From: CAMTUW01 sp947085035
Lineage (GTDB): Bacteria; Actinomycetota; Coriobacteriia; Anaerosomatales; PHET01
Direction of reading: 5' to 3'
Length of the DNA stretch: 64,000 bases
Assembly (NCBI GenBank): GCA_947085035.1
Contig: CAMTUW010000005.1
Span: forward strand, 40,020-104,019
Positions 8,569 to 16,346 of this stretch are shown in pieces; the first letter of the stretch is position 1; every line of letters begins with the position of its first letter. A program made the translations under genes and the position numbers. The notes beneath the pieces are model-generated. The model had not been told where the DNA came from, made no database searches, and saw only the letters and a list, made by a program, of their open reading frames with translations.

Positions 8569-9480
8569 GTGTACGTGCTTCCCGACATCACCCGCATCGT
8601 CGCGGCCGCGCTCGCCGAGGACCTGGGCGTCGATCCGGGACGTCTGCTCGGTGAGCAGCCGGGTTCGGTCGATATCCTCACCCGCGATGTGACCACGTCG
8701 TCGGTCGTCGGGCCCGATTCCGTCTTTCGCGGCTCCCTGGTGGCGAGAGAGCGCTGCGTCGTGGCTGGTCTGCCGGTCGCGGCCGCGGTCTTCGAGATGC
8801 TCTCAGTGGCGGCCGGGCTCTTCGAGCCCGTGGACGTGTTCCCGCTCGTCGCCGAGGGCTCTTGCGTGGAGCCCGGTACCGCGGTCGCCGAGGTCGAGGG
8901 TCTCTCGTCGGTGGTGCTCGGCGCCGAACGCACCGCACTCGACTTCCTGATGGTGCTTTCCGGGATCGCAACGCGGACCGCGACGTGGGTCGAGGCCGCA
9001 GGCGACACGCTCGTGGTCTGCGATACGCGAAAGACCATGCCGGGCCTGCGCGAGCTGGCGAAATACGCCGTGCGCGTCGGAGGCGGCACGAACCATCGAG
9101 CCGGGCTCTGGGACATGGTGCTCGTCAAGGACAACCACCTGCGCCACGCATCGGTCACCGAAGCGGTGTCACGGGCACGTGATGCCCACCCGGGCCTGAT
9201 CATCCAGGCCGAAGCCGACACGCTCGAGGCCGCGCTTGAAGCGGTCGAGGCGGGCGCTGACATGGTGCTGCTCGACAACATGGACGACGCGACGCTCACG
9301 CGAGTGGTCTCAGCATGCCGCGAGACGGCGACCCGTCGCGGGCGCCCCGTGGTCATCGAGGCGTCGGGAAACATCACGCTGAGGCGCCTGCCCGGTCTGC
9401 GCGCCACAGGCGTGAACAGGGTATCCTCCTCTGCATTGACGTTCGCTCCACCGGTTGATTTCGCGTTGGACGAGGCGTAG
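8569..9480 (+). CDS. nadC: Nicotinate-nucleotide diphosphorylase (carboxylating)
   Basis: Quinolinate phosphoribosyltransferase converts quinolinate and PRPP to nicotinate mononucleotide, completing the NadA-B-C set. Signatures: AALAEDLG near the N-terminus, CDTRKTMPGLRELAKYAVRVGGGTNHRAGLWDMVLVKDNHL split across residues ~145-185, EADTLEAALEAVEAGADMVLLDNM and EASGNITL. GTG at 8569 is preceded at seven bases by AGGAGG, making it better than GTG at 8563. It closes the five-gene pan-nad operon. Confidence 0.95.
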   Translation: MYVLPDITRIVAAALAEDLGVDPGRLLGEQPGSVDILTRDVTTSSVVGPDSVFRGSLVARERCVVAGLPVAAAVFEMLSVAAGLFEPVDVFPLVAEGSCVEPGTAVAEVEGLSSVVLGAERTALDFLMVLSGIATRTATWVEAAGDTLVVCDTRKTMPGLRELAKYAVRVGGGTNHRAGLWDMVLVKDNHLRHASVTEAVSRARDAHPGLIIQAEADTLEAALEAVEAGADMVLLDNMDDATLTRVVSACRETATRRGRPVVIEASGNITLRRLPGLRATGVNRVSSSALTFAPPVDFALDEA

Positions 9481-9515
9481 GACCGTTCATTCTCGATGAC
9501 TCGGAGGTTTCATAC

Positions 9516-10205
9516 GTGGTACCGCAGATCGGCGTACCGGCCGTTGACTGGTTCTTGAATCTCCTCGATGCGTGGGGTTATCTGATCGTCCTCGGCTTCA
9601 CCATCCTCGAGAACCTCTTCATCATCGGTTCGTTCACGCCCGGCGAGACGTTCGTGATCGCTGCGGCGTTCGTCTCGAACAGCGGTAGCCTCAGCCTGCC
9701 GCTCGTCTGGGTGTCCTCGTTCATCGGTACGATGATCGGCAGCAACGCCACCTATCTTCTGGGCCGACGTGCTGGCCTGCCCCGGGTTCACCGGCTCGTT
9801 GAGCGGCTGGCCGCAACGCGCATCGGGCGCCTGCTCAAGATCGACCCCGCAGTGCTCGACGAGGTGGAGGAGCACTTCGCCACGGACGGCTCGAAGGCCG
9901 TCTTCTTCTCGCGGTTCGCGGTCGGTGCGAAGAACTTCGTGCCGGCGGTGGCCGGAGCGGTGCGCATGCCGGTGTTCTGGTTCGAGTTCCACACGATCTT
10001 CAGCGCTATCGTCTACGGCAGCCTCATGTGTTTCATCGGCTGGCTTCTCGGCGAGAACATCGAGCTTGCGCTGCGAGTCGCTGGAAGCATCGGCTGGGTG
10101 GGACTCTTCGTGATGCTCGCCGTTGGCACATTCCTCGTGGTGGGGCGCAGGCGCTACAAAGCGCGCAAGGCGGCGCTCGGCGAGAATGACGAGGGCATGC
10201 GGTGA
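9516..10205 (+). CDS. DedA family membrane protein
   Basis: Integral membrane protein of the DedA/SNARE-associated (VTT) superfamily, members of which act as lipid or undecaprenyl-phosphate translocases and affect proton-motive force and envelope integrity. The 229-residue protein has the family features: a re-entrant segment with FTPGETFVIAAAF, the G-x-x-x-G stretch in IGTMIGSNATYLLGRRAG, and FFSRFAVGAKNFVPAVAGAVRMP with the conserved Arg and Gly. At least four hydrophobic segments. GTG at 9516 has GGAGG ten bases upstream. Its stop overlaps birA. Exact substrate cannot be inferred. Confidence 0.9.
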   Translation: MVPQIGVPAVDWFLNLLDAWGYLIVLGFTILENLFIIGSFTPGETFVIAAAFVSNSGSLSLPLVWVSSFIGTMIGSNATYLLGRRAGLPRVHRLVERLAATRIGRLLKIDPAVLDEVEEHFATDGSKAVFFSRFAVGAKNFVPAVAGAVRMPVFWFEFHTIFSAIVYGSLMCFIGWLLGENIELALRVAGSIGWVGLFVMLAVGTFLVVGRRRYKARKAALGENDEGMR

Positions 10206-11161
10206 GCACGCGCGAGCGGGTCTTGCGCGCATTGCTCGATTCGGGCGCTGCGGGCTTGAGCGGGGAGACGCTCGCTCGTGAGCTCGGCGTCAGTCGTGTC
10301 GCGGTGGGCAAGCACGTCGCCGCGCTGCGAGAGCAGGGCTACGTCATCGAGGCTTCACCGGCCGTCGGCTATCGCCTCGTTGAGATCCCTGACCTCGCGT
10401 TGCCGCTTGAGATCGCGCGACGCGTGAGCGATCCGTTCTGGAGCCGCTTCGAGGGCGGGATGGTCACCGTTTCGACGAACGAGGACGCGCGAGGACTCGC
10501 GCGCGCAGGTGCCGCCGAGGGCACAGTCGTCGTGGCTGCTCGGCAGACCGGCGGGCGTGGGCGGCTCGGTCGCACGTGGGTGTCTCCCGAGGGAGGTGCG
10601 TACGTCTCGGTGGTTCTCAGGCCCTGCGTGGCTCCCGCCGAGCTGGGTGCGCTCGCGCTGGTGGTCGGGCTGGGCATCGCGCGCGGGCTTGAGTCGCTGG
10701 GAGTTCGCCCCCGGCTGAAGTGGCCGAACGACCTGTCGATGGGCGGCGGCAAACTCGCGGGGGTGCTCCTCGAGATGGCGGCCGAGGGCGATCGGGTCGA
10801 GTGGGTCGTGGCCGGCTTCGGCGTGAACGTTCGCCGTTCGCCTGATGCGCCGTCCGGCGCCGCCTACGTGGACGACATGGTTCCCGGCGTGGGCGTGGCA
10901 CGCGTTGCCGCCGCCGCGCTCGACGGAGTCGCCAGCTCCTATCTCGAGTGGCGCACGACCGGCTTCGCCGCGCTGCTCGACGCCTACGAGGAGCGCTCGG
11001 CTCTTAACGGCGAGCGGGTCGTCGTGCGAGACGCCACCGGGGTGACCCGCGCCGAGGGCACCGTCGAGGGTGTCGATCGTGAGGGCCGGCTGCTCGTGCG
11101 GTCGGGCGAGAGCATCGTGCCCGTGGCATCCGGCGAGGTCACGCTGCGCGAATCTTCTTGA
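10202..11161 (+). CDS. birA: Bifunctional biotin-protein ligase / biotin operon repressor
   Basis: Attaches biotin to carrier proteins through biotinyl-AMP and, in the form with a DNA-binding domain, represses biotin genes. Residues ~1-60 are a winged helix (LARELGVSRVAVGKHVAALREQG), so this is the regulatory class. The catalytic domain has the biotin-binding loop TGGRGRLGRTWVSP, LKWPNDL, GGGKLAGVLLE and a C-terminal SH3-like part. GTG at 10202 overlaps the dedA stop. The matching operator lies at 11183-11214 in front of bioY, so BirA probably represses biotin uptake when biotin is plentiful. Confidence 0.95.
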   Translation: MSTRERVLRALLDSGAAGLSGETLARELGVSRVAVGKHVAALREQGYVIEASPAVGYRLVEIPDLALPLEIARRVSDPFWSRFEGGMVTVSTNEDARGLARAGAAEGTVVVAARQTGGRGRLGRTWVSPEGGAYVSVVLRPCVAPAELGALALVVGLGIARGLESLGVRPRLKWPNDLSMGGGKLAGVLLEMAAEGDRVEWVVAGFGVNVRRSPDAPSGAAYVDDMVPGVGVARVAAAALDGVASSYLEWRTTGFAALLDAYEERSALNGERVVVRDATGVTRAEGTVEGVDREGRLLVRSGESIVPVASGEVTLRESS

Positions 11162-11182
11162 CGCACGTGGGGGACTCCCTTA

Positions 11183-11214
11183 TTGTAAACCGCTCCATAA
11201 CGAGTGGTTAACGA
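11183..11214 (+). promoter_or_regulatory. BirA operator upstream of bioY
   Basis: TTGTAAACC (11183-11191), a 14-base spacer, and GGTTAACGA (11206-11214) form the classic BirA operator dyad TTGTAAACC-N14/16-GGTTTACAA with two mismatches in the right arm. It sits directly before the bioY ATG (11226) and next to a BirA that has a DNA-binding domain. The left arm may also supply the -35 region. Confidence 0.85.
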
Positions 11215-11225
11215 AGGGAACTCCC

Positions 11226-11792
11226 ATGCAGGAGATGTTTACGTCGAGGTCACGTGTACGTGACATGGTGACAGCCGCTCTGCTGGCCGCGATGATCGCG
11301 GGTACGGCATGGATCAACATCCAGATCGGGCCGGTTCCGTTCACGCTGCAGACGACGTTCGTGCTGCTTGCGGGGCTCTTGCTCCGTCCGGGCTGGGCGG
11401 CCGCTTCCATGGGGATCTACCTGCTGCTCGGAGCCGTCGGGCTGCCCGTGTTCGCGGGCGGGCAGGGCGGGTTCCAGGCGCTTCTCGGACCGACCGGAGG
11501 TTTCCTGCTCGCCTTTCCGGTTGCGGCGTGGGTGCTCTCGATGGTCAGAAGCCTCGCCGATCGCGCCGCATGGTCGGGCCGTGTCCGGCTCGCCGCTGAC
11601 ATCGCCGGCGTGATCGCGGCCGAGGTGGTCATCTACGCCGTGGGCGTGCCGTGGCTCATGGCCTCGTTGGGCATGGACATCTCCAAAGCGCTCGCCGTAG
11701 CGATGCTGCCGTTCCTGATCCCGGACGCCGTCAAGGCGATCATCGCGCTTGTCGTGGTCAGCGCGGTGCGACGCGTGCGGATCCAGGGGTAG
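11226..11792 (+). CDS. bioY: Biotin transporter BioY (ECF S component)
   Basis: Substrate-binding membrane component of an energy-coupling-factor biotin transporter. About 188 residues with six hydrophobic segments and the family motifs FTLQTTFVLLAGLLL and LLLGAVGLPVFAGGQGG followed by GPTGGFLLAFP. The ATG at 11226 has AAGGGA upstream; the longer frame from 11070 overlaps birA and is not used. EcfA/EcfT components are not in the window; solitary BioY can work alone or share them. Expected to be biotin-repressed through the adjacent operator. It ends 7 bases from the convergent kinase gene. Confidence 0.94.
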   Translation: MQEMFTSRSRVRDMVTAALLAAMIAGTAWINIQIGPVPFTLQTTFVLLAGLLLRPGWAAASMGIYLLLGAVGLPVFAGGQGGFQALLGPTGGFLLAFPVAAWVLSMVRSLADRAAWSGRVRLAADIAGVIAAEVVIYAVGVPWLMASLGMDISKALAVAMLPFLIPDAVKAIIALVVVSAVRRVRIQG

Positions 11793-11799
11793 TAAGGCT

Positions 11800-12867
11800 T
11801 CAGTCGGGTAGCGACGGAAGACGCACGGTGAACCGCGAGCCACCTTGGGCGCGGTTCTCCGCATGAATGGTGCCGCCATGTGCGGTCACGATCGCGCGCA
11901 CTATCGACAGACCGAGCCCCGCACCGCCCCTGGTGCGAGCACGGCTCCCGTCGGCGCGATAGAAGCGGTCGAAGAGGTTCGGCAGGTCCTCTTCGGGGAT
12001 GCCCGGCCCGTCATCTTCGACCGCGAGTACCGACATTCCCGGCTCAACCGATAGAAGCATGTGCACGCAACCGCCTTCTCCGACGATGCGCGTCGCGTTG
12101 TCGACGAGGTTCGCGACCACCTGTTGCAGCCGATCGATGTCACCGAGGACCAGCGGCGCCGACCCTGTCACCGCGAGTGACACGCCGCGGTGTTCGACCA
12201 ACGGCTCGAGCATCGCGGCCGCTCGATCCGCAGCGAGGCGCAGATCGACGTGTCGAAGTGGCAGCTCGCCGGTCGCACCCTCGATGCGCTGGAGCGTGAG
12301 CAGATCGTTCGCGAGCCGCGTCAGTCGCTCCGCTTCGGTGGCGATCGTCGAGAGGAAGCGCTCCTGGTGCTCCGGGTCCACGTCTCCGTCGAGCAGCGTC
12401 TCGGCGGCTCCGCGAATCGCGGTGAGCGGGGTGCGCAACTCGTGACTCACATCGCTCACGAACTGCGACTTGCGACGCTCCTCGCTTGTGAGCTGTTCGA
12501 TCGCGGTCGAGGCCCCCTCGGCCATCCGGTTGAACGCCTCAGCGATGATGCGCACCTCACGGGGGCCGTTCGTGCCGCTCGCGCGTACGTCGAGGTTTCC
12601 CGCTGCGAGCGAGGTCGCGGCGCCTGCCAGGCGCTCGAGAGGCCGCGCGGCGCGTCCGGCGACCACCATGCCCGCGAGCCACGCGACGACAGCGCACGCG
12701 ACGCCGGCCCCGATGATGATCGCGAGCACCTGCAGCGTGGTCGCCTGGCGCTCACTTGAGTCCGAAAGGAGCATCAGCAGCGCGACGACCGTGCCGCCCG
12801 CAAGAGCGCCTGATGCCGCCGCGAGAACGGCGATGCGCCGGATCGTGGAGCGCAGCGTGCCCTTCAT
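11800..12867 (-). CDS. Sensor histidine kinase (PhoR/BaeS-like)
   Basis: Membrane sensor kinase of a two-component system. Two hydrophobic segments near residues 12-33 and 46-68 flank a very short extracellular loop, followed by a HAMP domain (AARPLERLAGAATSLAAGNL), the dimerisation/phospho-acceptor box FVSDVSHELRTPLTAI with the phosphorylatable His, and an ATPase domain with NLVDNATR, DDGPGIPEEDL, FDRFYRAD and GGAGLGLSIV. With so small an external loop it probably senses within the membrane or through a partner. It lies 13 bases downstream of its response regulator on the reverse strand. Confidence 0.93.
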   Translation of the reverse strand: MKGTLRSTIRRIAVLAAASGALAGGTVVALLMLLSDSSERQATTLQVLAIIIGAGVACAVVAWLAGMVVAGRAARPLERLAGAATSLAAGNLDVRASGTNGPREVRIIAEAFNRMAEGASTAIEQLTSEERRKSQFVSDVSHELRTPLTAIRGAAETLLDGDVDPEHQERFLSTIATEAERLTRLANDLLTLQRIEGATGELPLRHVDLRLAADRAAAMLEPLVEHRGVSLAVTGSAPLVLGDIDRLQQVVANLVDNATRIVGEGGCVHMLLSVEPGMSVLAVEDDGPGIPEEDLPNLFDRFYRADGSRARTRGGAGLGLSIVRAIVTAHGGTIHAENRAQGGSRFTVRLPSLPD

Positions 12868-12880
12868 CGTCCAGGGCTCG

Positions 12881-13585
12881 TCACAGTGCGCGGAGGCGGT
12901 AGCCGTAGCCGCGAACCGTCTCGACCAGTGTCGGGTCGACGCCCGCCGATTCGAGCTTGTCGCGCAGTCGCTTCACGTGGGTGTCGACGGTCTTGGTCTC
13001 GACGAGGTACTCCCAGTCCCATGCGTCGCGCAAGAGCTGCTCGCGCGAGAGTACCTTGCCCGAGTGGCGCATGAGGCAGGCGAGAAGCTCGAACTCTCGC
13101 GGCGTGAGGTCGATCGCTCCGCCGGTCGCGGTCGCGCTGTGAGCCGCCTCGTCGAGCACGACGCCCCCGATCTCGAAACGTTCGCCCGAGACGCCTGAGT
13201 CGCGCGTCTCGGTGCTCGCTCGTCTGAGCAGCGCTTTCACGCGCGCCGAGAGTTCGCGGACTCCGAAGGGTTTGGCCAGGTAGTCGTCGCCACCGATCTC
13301 AAGACCCACGACCTTGTCGAGCTCGGTGTCGCGGGCCGAGAGGAACAACACCGGCACGCTGGATGTCGCCCTCAGTCGGCGACATACCTCGTAGCCGTCC
13401 ATACCGGGTAGCATGACGTCGAGCACGATGAGATCGAACTGGGTGGTCGCCGCGAGCGCGAGGGCGGTGTCTCCATCTGGTGCGACGGACACCTCGTAGC
13501 CGTCCTTCTTGAGGTTGTAGCTGACGAATTCGGTGATCGACGGTTCGTCGTCGACGACGAGGACGCGGGCGTTCGTCTCGCTCAT
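12881..13585 (-). CDS. OmpR/PhoB-family response regulator
   Basis: Receiver domain with acidic pocket DDE, phospho-acceptor Asp in LIVLDVMLPGMDGYE, conserved Thr/Ser position (LFLSARD) and Lys in YLAKPFGVREL, followed by an OmpR-type winged helix (LTPREFELLACLMRH, VDTHVKRLRDKLE, ETVRGYGYRL). ATG at 13585 has GGAGG seven bases upstream and replaces a longer frame. The phased repeats at 13701-13739, just upstream, have the spacing typical of this family's binding sites, so autoregulation and control of coaX are likely but inferred. Confidence 0.94.
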   Translation of the reverse strand: MSETNARVLVVDDEPSITEFVSYNLKKDGYEVSVAPDGDTALALAATTQFDLIVLDVMLPGMDGYEVCRRLRATSSVPVLFLSARDTELDKVVGLEIGGDDYLAKPFGVRELSARVKALLRRASTETRDSGVSGERFEIGGVVLDEAAHSATATGGAIDLTPREFELLACLMRHSGKVLSREQLLRDAWDWEYLVETKTVDTHVKRLRDKLESAGVDPTLVETVRGYGYRLRAL

Positions 13586-13700
13586 TGACGAGCCTCCAAG
13601 GTGGATTCGGCGTATCATGGCAGGTCAGAGGCTCTTGAAATCAGTCGCCGTTTACCGCGACGCGCCTCGTGGCCGATGATAGCACCGGCATCATGGCGCG

Positions 13701-13739
13701 GTGACCCTCGCGTAACCGTGCCGTCACCGGGGCGACACC
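13701..13739 (+). promoter_or_regulatory. Four 11-bp-phased direct repeats (response-regulator box)
   Basis: GTGACC (13701), GTAACC (13712), GTCACC (13723) and GACACC (13734) recur at exactly 11-base spacing, one DNA turn apart. Tandem 11-bp direct repeats are how PhoB/PhoP/OmpR-type regulators bind; the unit resembles the actinobacterial PhoP unit GTTCACC. The array lies between the divergent response-regulator gene and coaX, ending 27 bases before the coaX ATG. Confidence 0.7.
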
Positions 13740-13766
13740 GTGCGTATGCTTGGAAGGATGACGAAC

Positions 13767-14537
13767 ATGCTGCTCGCCGTCGACGTTGGTAACACACAGA
13801 CCGTGCTCGGCCTGTTCGATGGCGAGCGGCTGGACGGACACTGGCGGATATCGAGCGATGCCGACACGACCGGCGATGAGTTGCGCGTGAAGGTGGGCGG
13901 ACTGCTCGGGCTCAAGTGTCGCTCGTGGAGTGACGTGAGCGATGTCGTTCTCGCGAGCGTCGTGCCCAGACTCACTTCCGCGTGGGAGGAGGCCTCGCTC
14001 GAAGCGTGCGGATGCGCGGCGACGGTCGTCGGTCCCGGCCTCAAGACCGGCATGACCATACGTTACGATAACCCGCACGAGGTCGGCGCTGATCGCATCG
14101 TCAACGCCATCGCGGCCGTCGAGGCGTTCGGGGCGCCGCTCGTCGTCGTCGATTTCGGGACCGCCACGACGATCGACGTGGTCGATCGGGACGGCGCGTA
14201 TCTGGGCGGCGCGATCGCTCCCGGAGTCGAGGCCAGTGCCGAGGCGCTCTTCTCGAAAGCGGCGCGACTCTCGAAAGTCGACCTCGAGGCGCCTGAGAAG
14301 ACGATCGGCACGAACACGCGCGCCAGCGTGCAGTCCGGGCTCATGTTCGGTGAGGCCGCGATGGTCGACGGTCTCGTGCGGCGCGTCTGGGCCGAGCTGG
14401 GGTGTGAGACCACCGTGGTCGCTACCGGCGGCTTCGCGCCACGAATGGCGCCGCTGTGCGAGACGGTCGGTCACGTCGACATCGATCTCACGCTCACCGG
14501 GTTGCGCATAGTGCATGACCGCAACATGGAGCGGTAG
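13767..14537 (+). CDS. coaX: Type III pantothenate kinase
   Basis: Phosphorylates pantothenate in the first step of CoA synthesis; type III enzymes are insensitive to CoA feedback and need a monovalent cation. Family motifs: LLAVDVGNTQTVLGLFDG at the N-terminus, GPGLKTGMTIRYDNPHEVGADRI in two parts, VVVDFGTATTIDVVD and GAIAPGVEASAEALF. ATG at 13767 is chosen because GGAAGG lies nine bases upstream and homologues begin M-L-L-A-x-D-x-G-N-T; ATG at 13758 and GTG at 13740 are alternatives. It uses the product of panBC in this window. Confidence 0.95.
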   Translation: MLLAVDVGNTQTVLGLFDGERLDGHWRISSDADTTGDELRVKVGGLLGLKCRSWSDVSDVVLASVVPRLTSAWEEASLEACGCAATVVGPGLKTGMTIRYDNPHEVGADRIVNAIAAVEAFGAPLVVVDFGTATTIDVVDRDGAYLGGAIAPGVEASAEALFSKAARLSKVDLEAPEKTIGTNTRASVQSGLMFGEAAMVDGLVRRVWAELGCETTVVATGGFAPRMAPLCETVGHVDIDLTLTGLRIVHDRNMER

Positions 14538-14608
14538 GCGTCTGTCAGAGCACGACCGTATACTGAGCTGAATGCGGGTGCCGTCTCGGCGGGGGAGGTG
14601 TGCGAGGG

Positions 14609-15229
14609 GTGCGGTTCTATCGAATCGGCGACAAGGTCGTCAGTCGCGATAAGCTGATCGAAGCGGTCGAGGGGATGCTCGAGAACCGTGAGGCCGGCGC
14701 GACTCAGGAGGAAGCCGCTCGTGCGGTCGGCCTGACCCGCAGCGTCGTCTCGTTTCTGGAGACTCTGGGCGAGGTGCGTCGCGGGCCACGGGTGGCGCTC
14801 GTGGGCTTTCCGGTCGCCAACTGCGATGAGGTGCGCGCGGTCGCCGAGCGTCACGCGGTCGACTTCGTGCTCGTGGTCAGTCAGTCCGAGCGCGAGACCA
14901 TCGAATCCGGCTCGCCTGCGAACGTGTTCAACCGTCTGCTCGAGACACTCGCCATCCTGCGTGACTACGACACGGTGGTACTCATGGCCAGTGACTGGCG
15001 AATCTCAACGATCGCTCGCATCCTGGGCTCTGAGGTCGTCGGGATGCCTCTGGGCACGTCACCGCTTCGCGAGGACAGGATCGTTGATATCGAACAGCTC
15101 GAGGGGTTGCTCTCGGGTGTGATGGCACAGACCGCCCGACCCCGCGGGCGCACAGCCGGTGTCCACGCCGCGTTCAAGGACGCGGCGAGCGAGATGGCCG
15201 GGAGGTGGCAGCAATCAAGGAGGTCGTGA
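14609..15229 (+). CDS. Small transcriptional-regulator-like protein
   Basis: About 206 residues. The N-terminus contains a helix-turn-helix-like stretch (GATQEEAARAVGLTRSVVSFLE), followed by a Rossmann-like region (VALVGFPVANCDEV, DFVLVVSQSERE, DTVVLMASDWRISTIARILG). I recognise it only as the partner that accompanies the quinate-dehydrogenase-like gene downstream in some anaerobes. GTG at 14609 follows GGGGAGG within about 15 bases; GTG at 14600 is the alternative. A TATACT -10-like box lies near 14570. It overlaps the next gene. Ligand unknown. Confidence 0.6.
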   Translation: MRFYRIGDKVVSRDKLIEAVEGMLENREAGATQEEAARAVGLTRSVVSFLETLGEVRRGPRVALVGFPVANCDEVRAVAERHAVDFVLVVSQSERETIESGSPANVFNRLLETLAILRDYDTVVLMASDWRISTIARILGSEVVGMPLGTSPLREDRIVDIEQLEGLLSGVMAQTARPRGRTAGVHAAFKDAASEMAGRWQQSRRS

Positions 15230-16128
15230 GCGTCTCGATAGGCTCCCCCCGGCGGGACCACGTGGTGGAGATCGAACTGCTCGGCGAGGCGTTTCGCATC
15301 GAGCGAAGGGGCACCGGCGGCGATATGAACCGGGCCGAGGCGCTGTTGCGGGAACTCGACGGTACCGTCGCGGCGCTGGGGCTGGGGGGTATCGACCTGT
15401 ACCTGACGGCTGCCGGGAGGGACTACCACTTCCGGGACGGCAAGCGATTCGGCCGAGCAGTGAGCAAGACCCCGCTACTCGATGGAAGCGGGCTCAAGGG
15501 GGCCGTCGAAGCCGATGTGGTCAGGTTCATGTCCGAGGACCTGGGATTGCGCCTCGAGGGCAAGCGCGTACTCGTCACCTCGGCGGTCGACCGCTGGGGC
15601 ATGACGGAGGGCTTCTACCGCGCGGGGTGTGAGGTCGTCGCGGCCGACCTTCTGTACGCGCTGGGAGTCCCCGTCGTACTCAGAACCCGTCGCATGCTCG
15701 AAGTCACGATTCGCTGCGTGGCGCCCATTGCTGTGCAGATGCCCTTCGCGTGGCTCTACGAGACCGAGGCCGACGACGCAACGCAGGTGCGCGCTGAGTC
15801 CAGACACGCGGCGCTCTACCGCGAAGCCGACATCATCGCGGGGGACTACAAGTACGTGCGTAAGTACATGCCCGCGGACATGCGTGGCACATGGGTGGTC
15901 ACGAACACCACGACCGCCGCCGACGTCGAGTTCCTGCGTTCGCGGGGGGTCGATCTGCTCGTCACGTCGACTCCGCGGCTCGAGGGACGCTCGTTCGGGA
16001 CGAACGTCATCGAAGCGACGATGGTCGCGCTCGATGGGGCGAAAGCTCGTCTTGCGCCGGCGCGCTACGCGGAGCTCTTGAGCAAGAGCGGCTTCGTGCC
16101 GGACGCGCAGTGGCTTCAGCGAGGATGA
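15205..16128 (+). CDS. Conserved protein of the 'quinate 5-dehydrogenase-like' family
   Basis: 307 residues; resembles proteins that databases often label quinate 5-dehydrogenase, though the biochemical basis of that label is doubtful to me. Visible blocks: VSIGSPRRDH near the start, GLGGIDLYLTAAGRDYHFRD, TPLLDGSGLK, VLVTSAVDRWGMTEGF, EADIIAGDYKYVRKYMP, VVTNTTTAADVEFLRSRGV, and GRSFGTNVIEA. No clear Rossmann GxGxxG is seen. The start is uncertain: GTG 15205 or GTG 15226, the latter overlapping the preceding stop with GGAGGT too close. It is paired with the upstream regulator. Function not assigned. Confidence 0.6.
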   Translation: MAAIKEVVSVSIGSPRRDHVVEIELLGEAFRIERRGTGGDMNRAEALLRELDGTVAALGLGGIDLYLTAAGRDYHFRDGKRFGRAVSKTPLLDGSGLKGAVEADVVRFMSEDLGLRLEGKRVLVTSAVDRWGMTEGFYRAGCEVVAADLLYALGVPVVLRTRRMLEVTIRCVAPIAVQMPFAWLYETEADDATQVRAESRHAALYREADIIAGDYKYVRKYMPADMRGTWVVTNTTTAADVEFLRSRGVDLLVTSTPRLEGRSFGTNVIEATMVALDGAKARLAPARYAELLSKSGFVPDAQWLQRG

Positions 16129-16219
16129 TCTCGTAGGGTCGCAAGAGTCGTTTAGGTATGACTGTTGCTCTGGTGTGACTGCAAGGCGGGCGTCTATGGC
16201 GCGGCGCTGGGCCGGGTGG

Positions 16220-16346
16220 TAACATCCGAGTGTTCAGGCAGGCAGGTGGGCGAGCGTGTGCGGTGCCCGAATTCGCGCACGGGTGCGACCCCACCCTCCG
16301 TTGTTCGAGTGCGGCTCCATGCCGCCTTGTGAAGGAGTGGATGTAG
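16220..16346 (+). promoter_or_regulatory. ccmE promoter -10 and structured leader with TGTTCAGGC element
   Basis: TAACAT (16220-16225) is followed five bases later by TGTTCAGGC (16231-16239), the same element at the same spacing as before hemA. The leader to the ccmE GTG can fold as one irregular stem: AGGC-A-GGCA (16236-16244) with TGCCGCCT (16320-16327), GGTGGG (16245-16250) with CCCACC (16290-16295), and GTGTGCG (16256-16262) with CGCGCAC (16274-16280). The outer right arm lies just before the ribosome site. No good -35 was seen. Confidence 0.5.
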
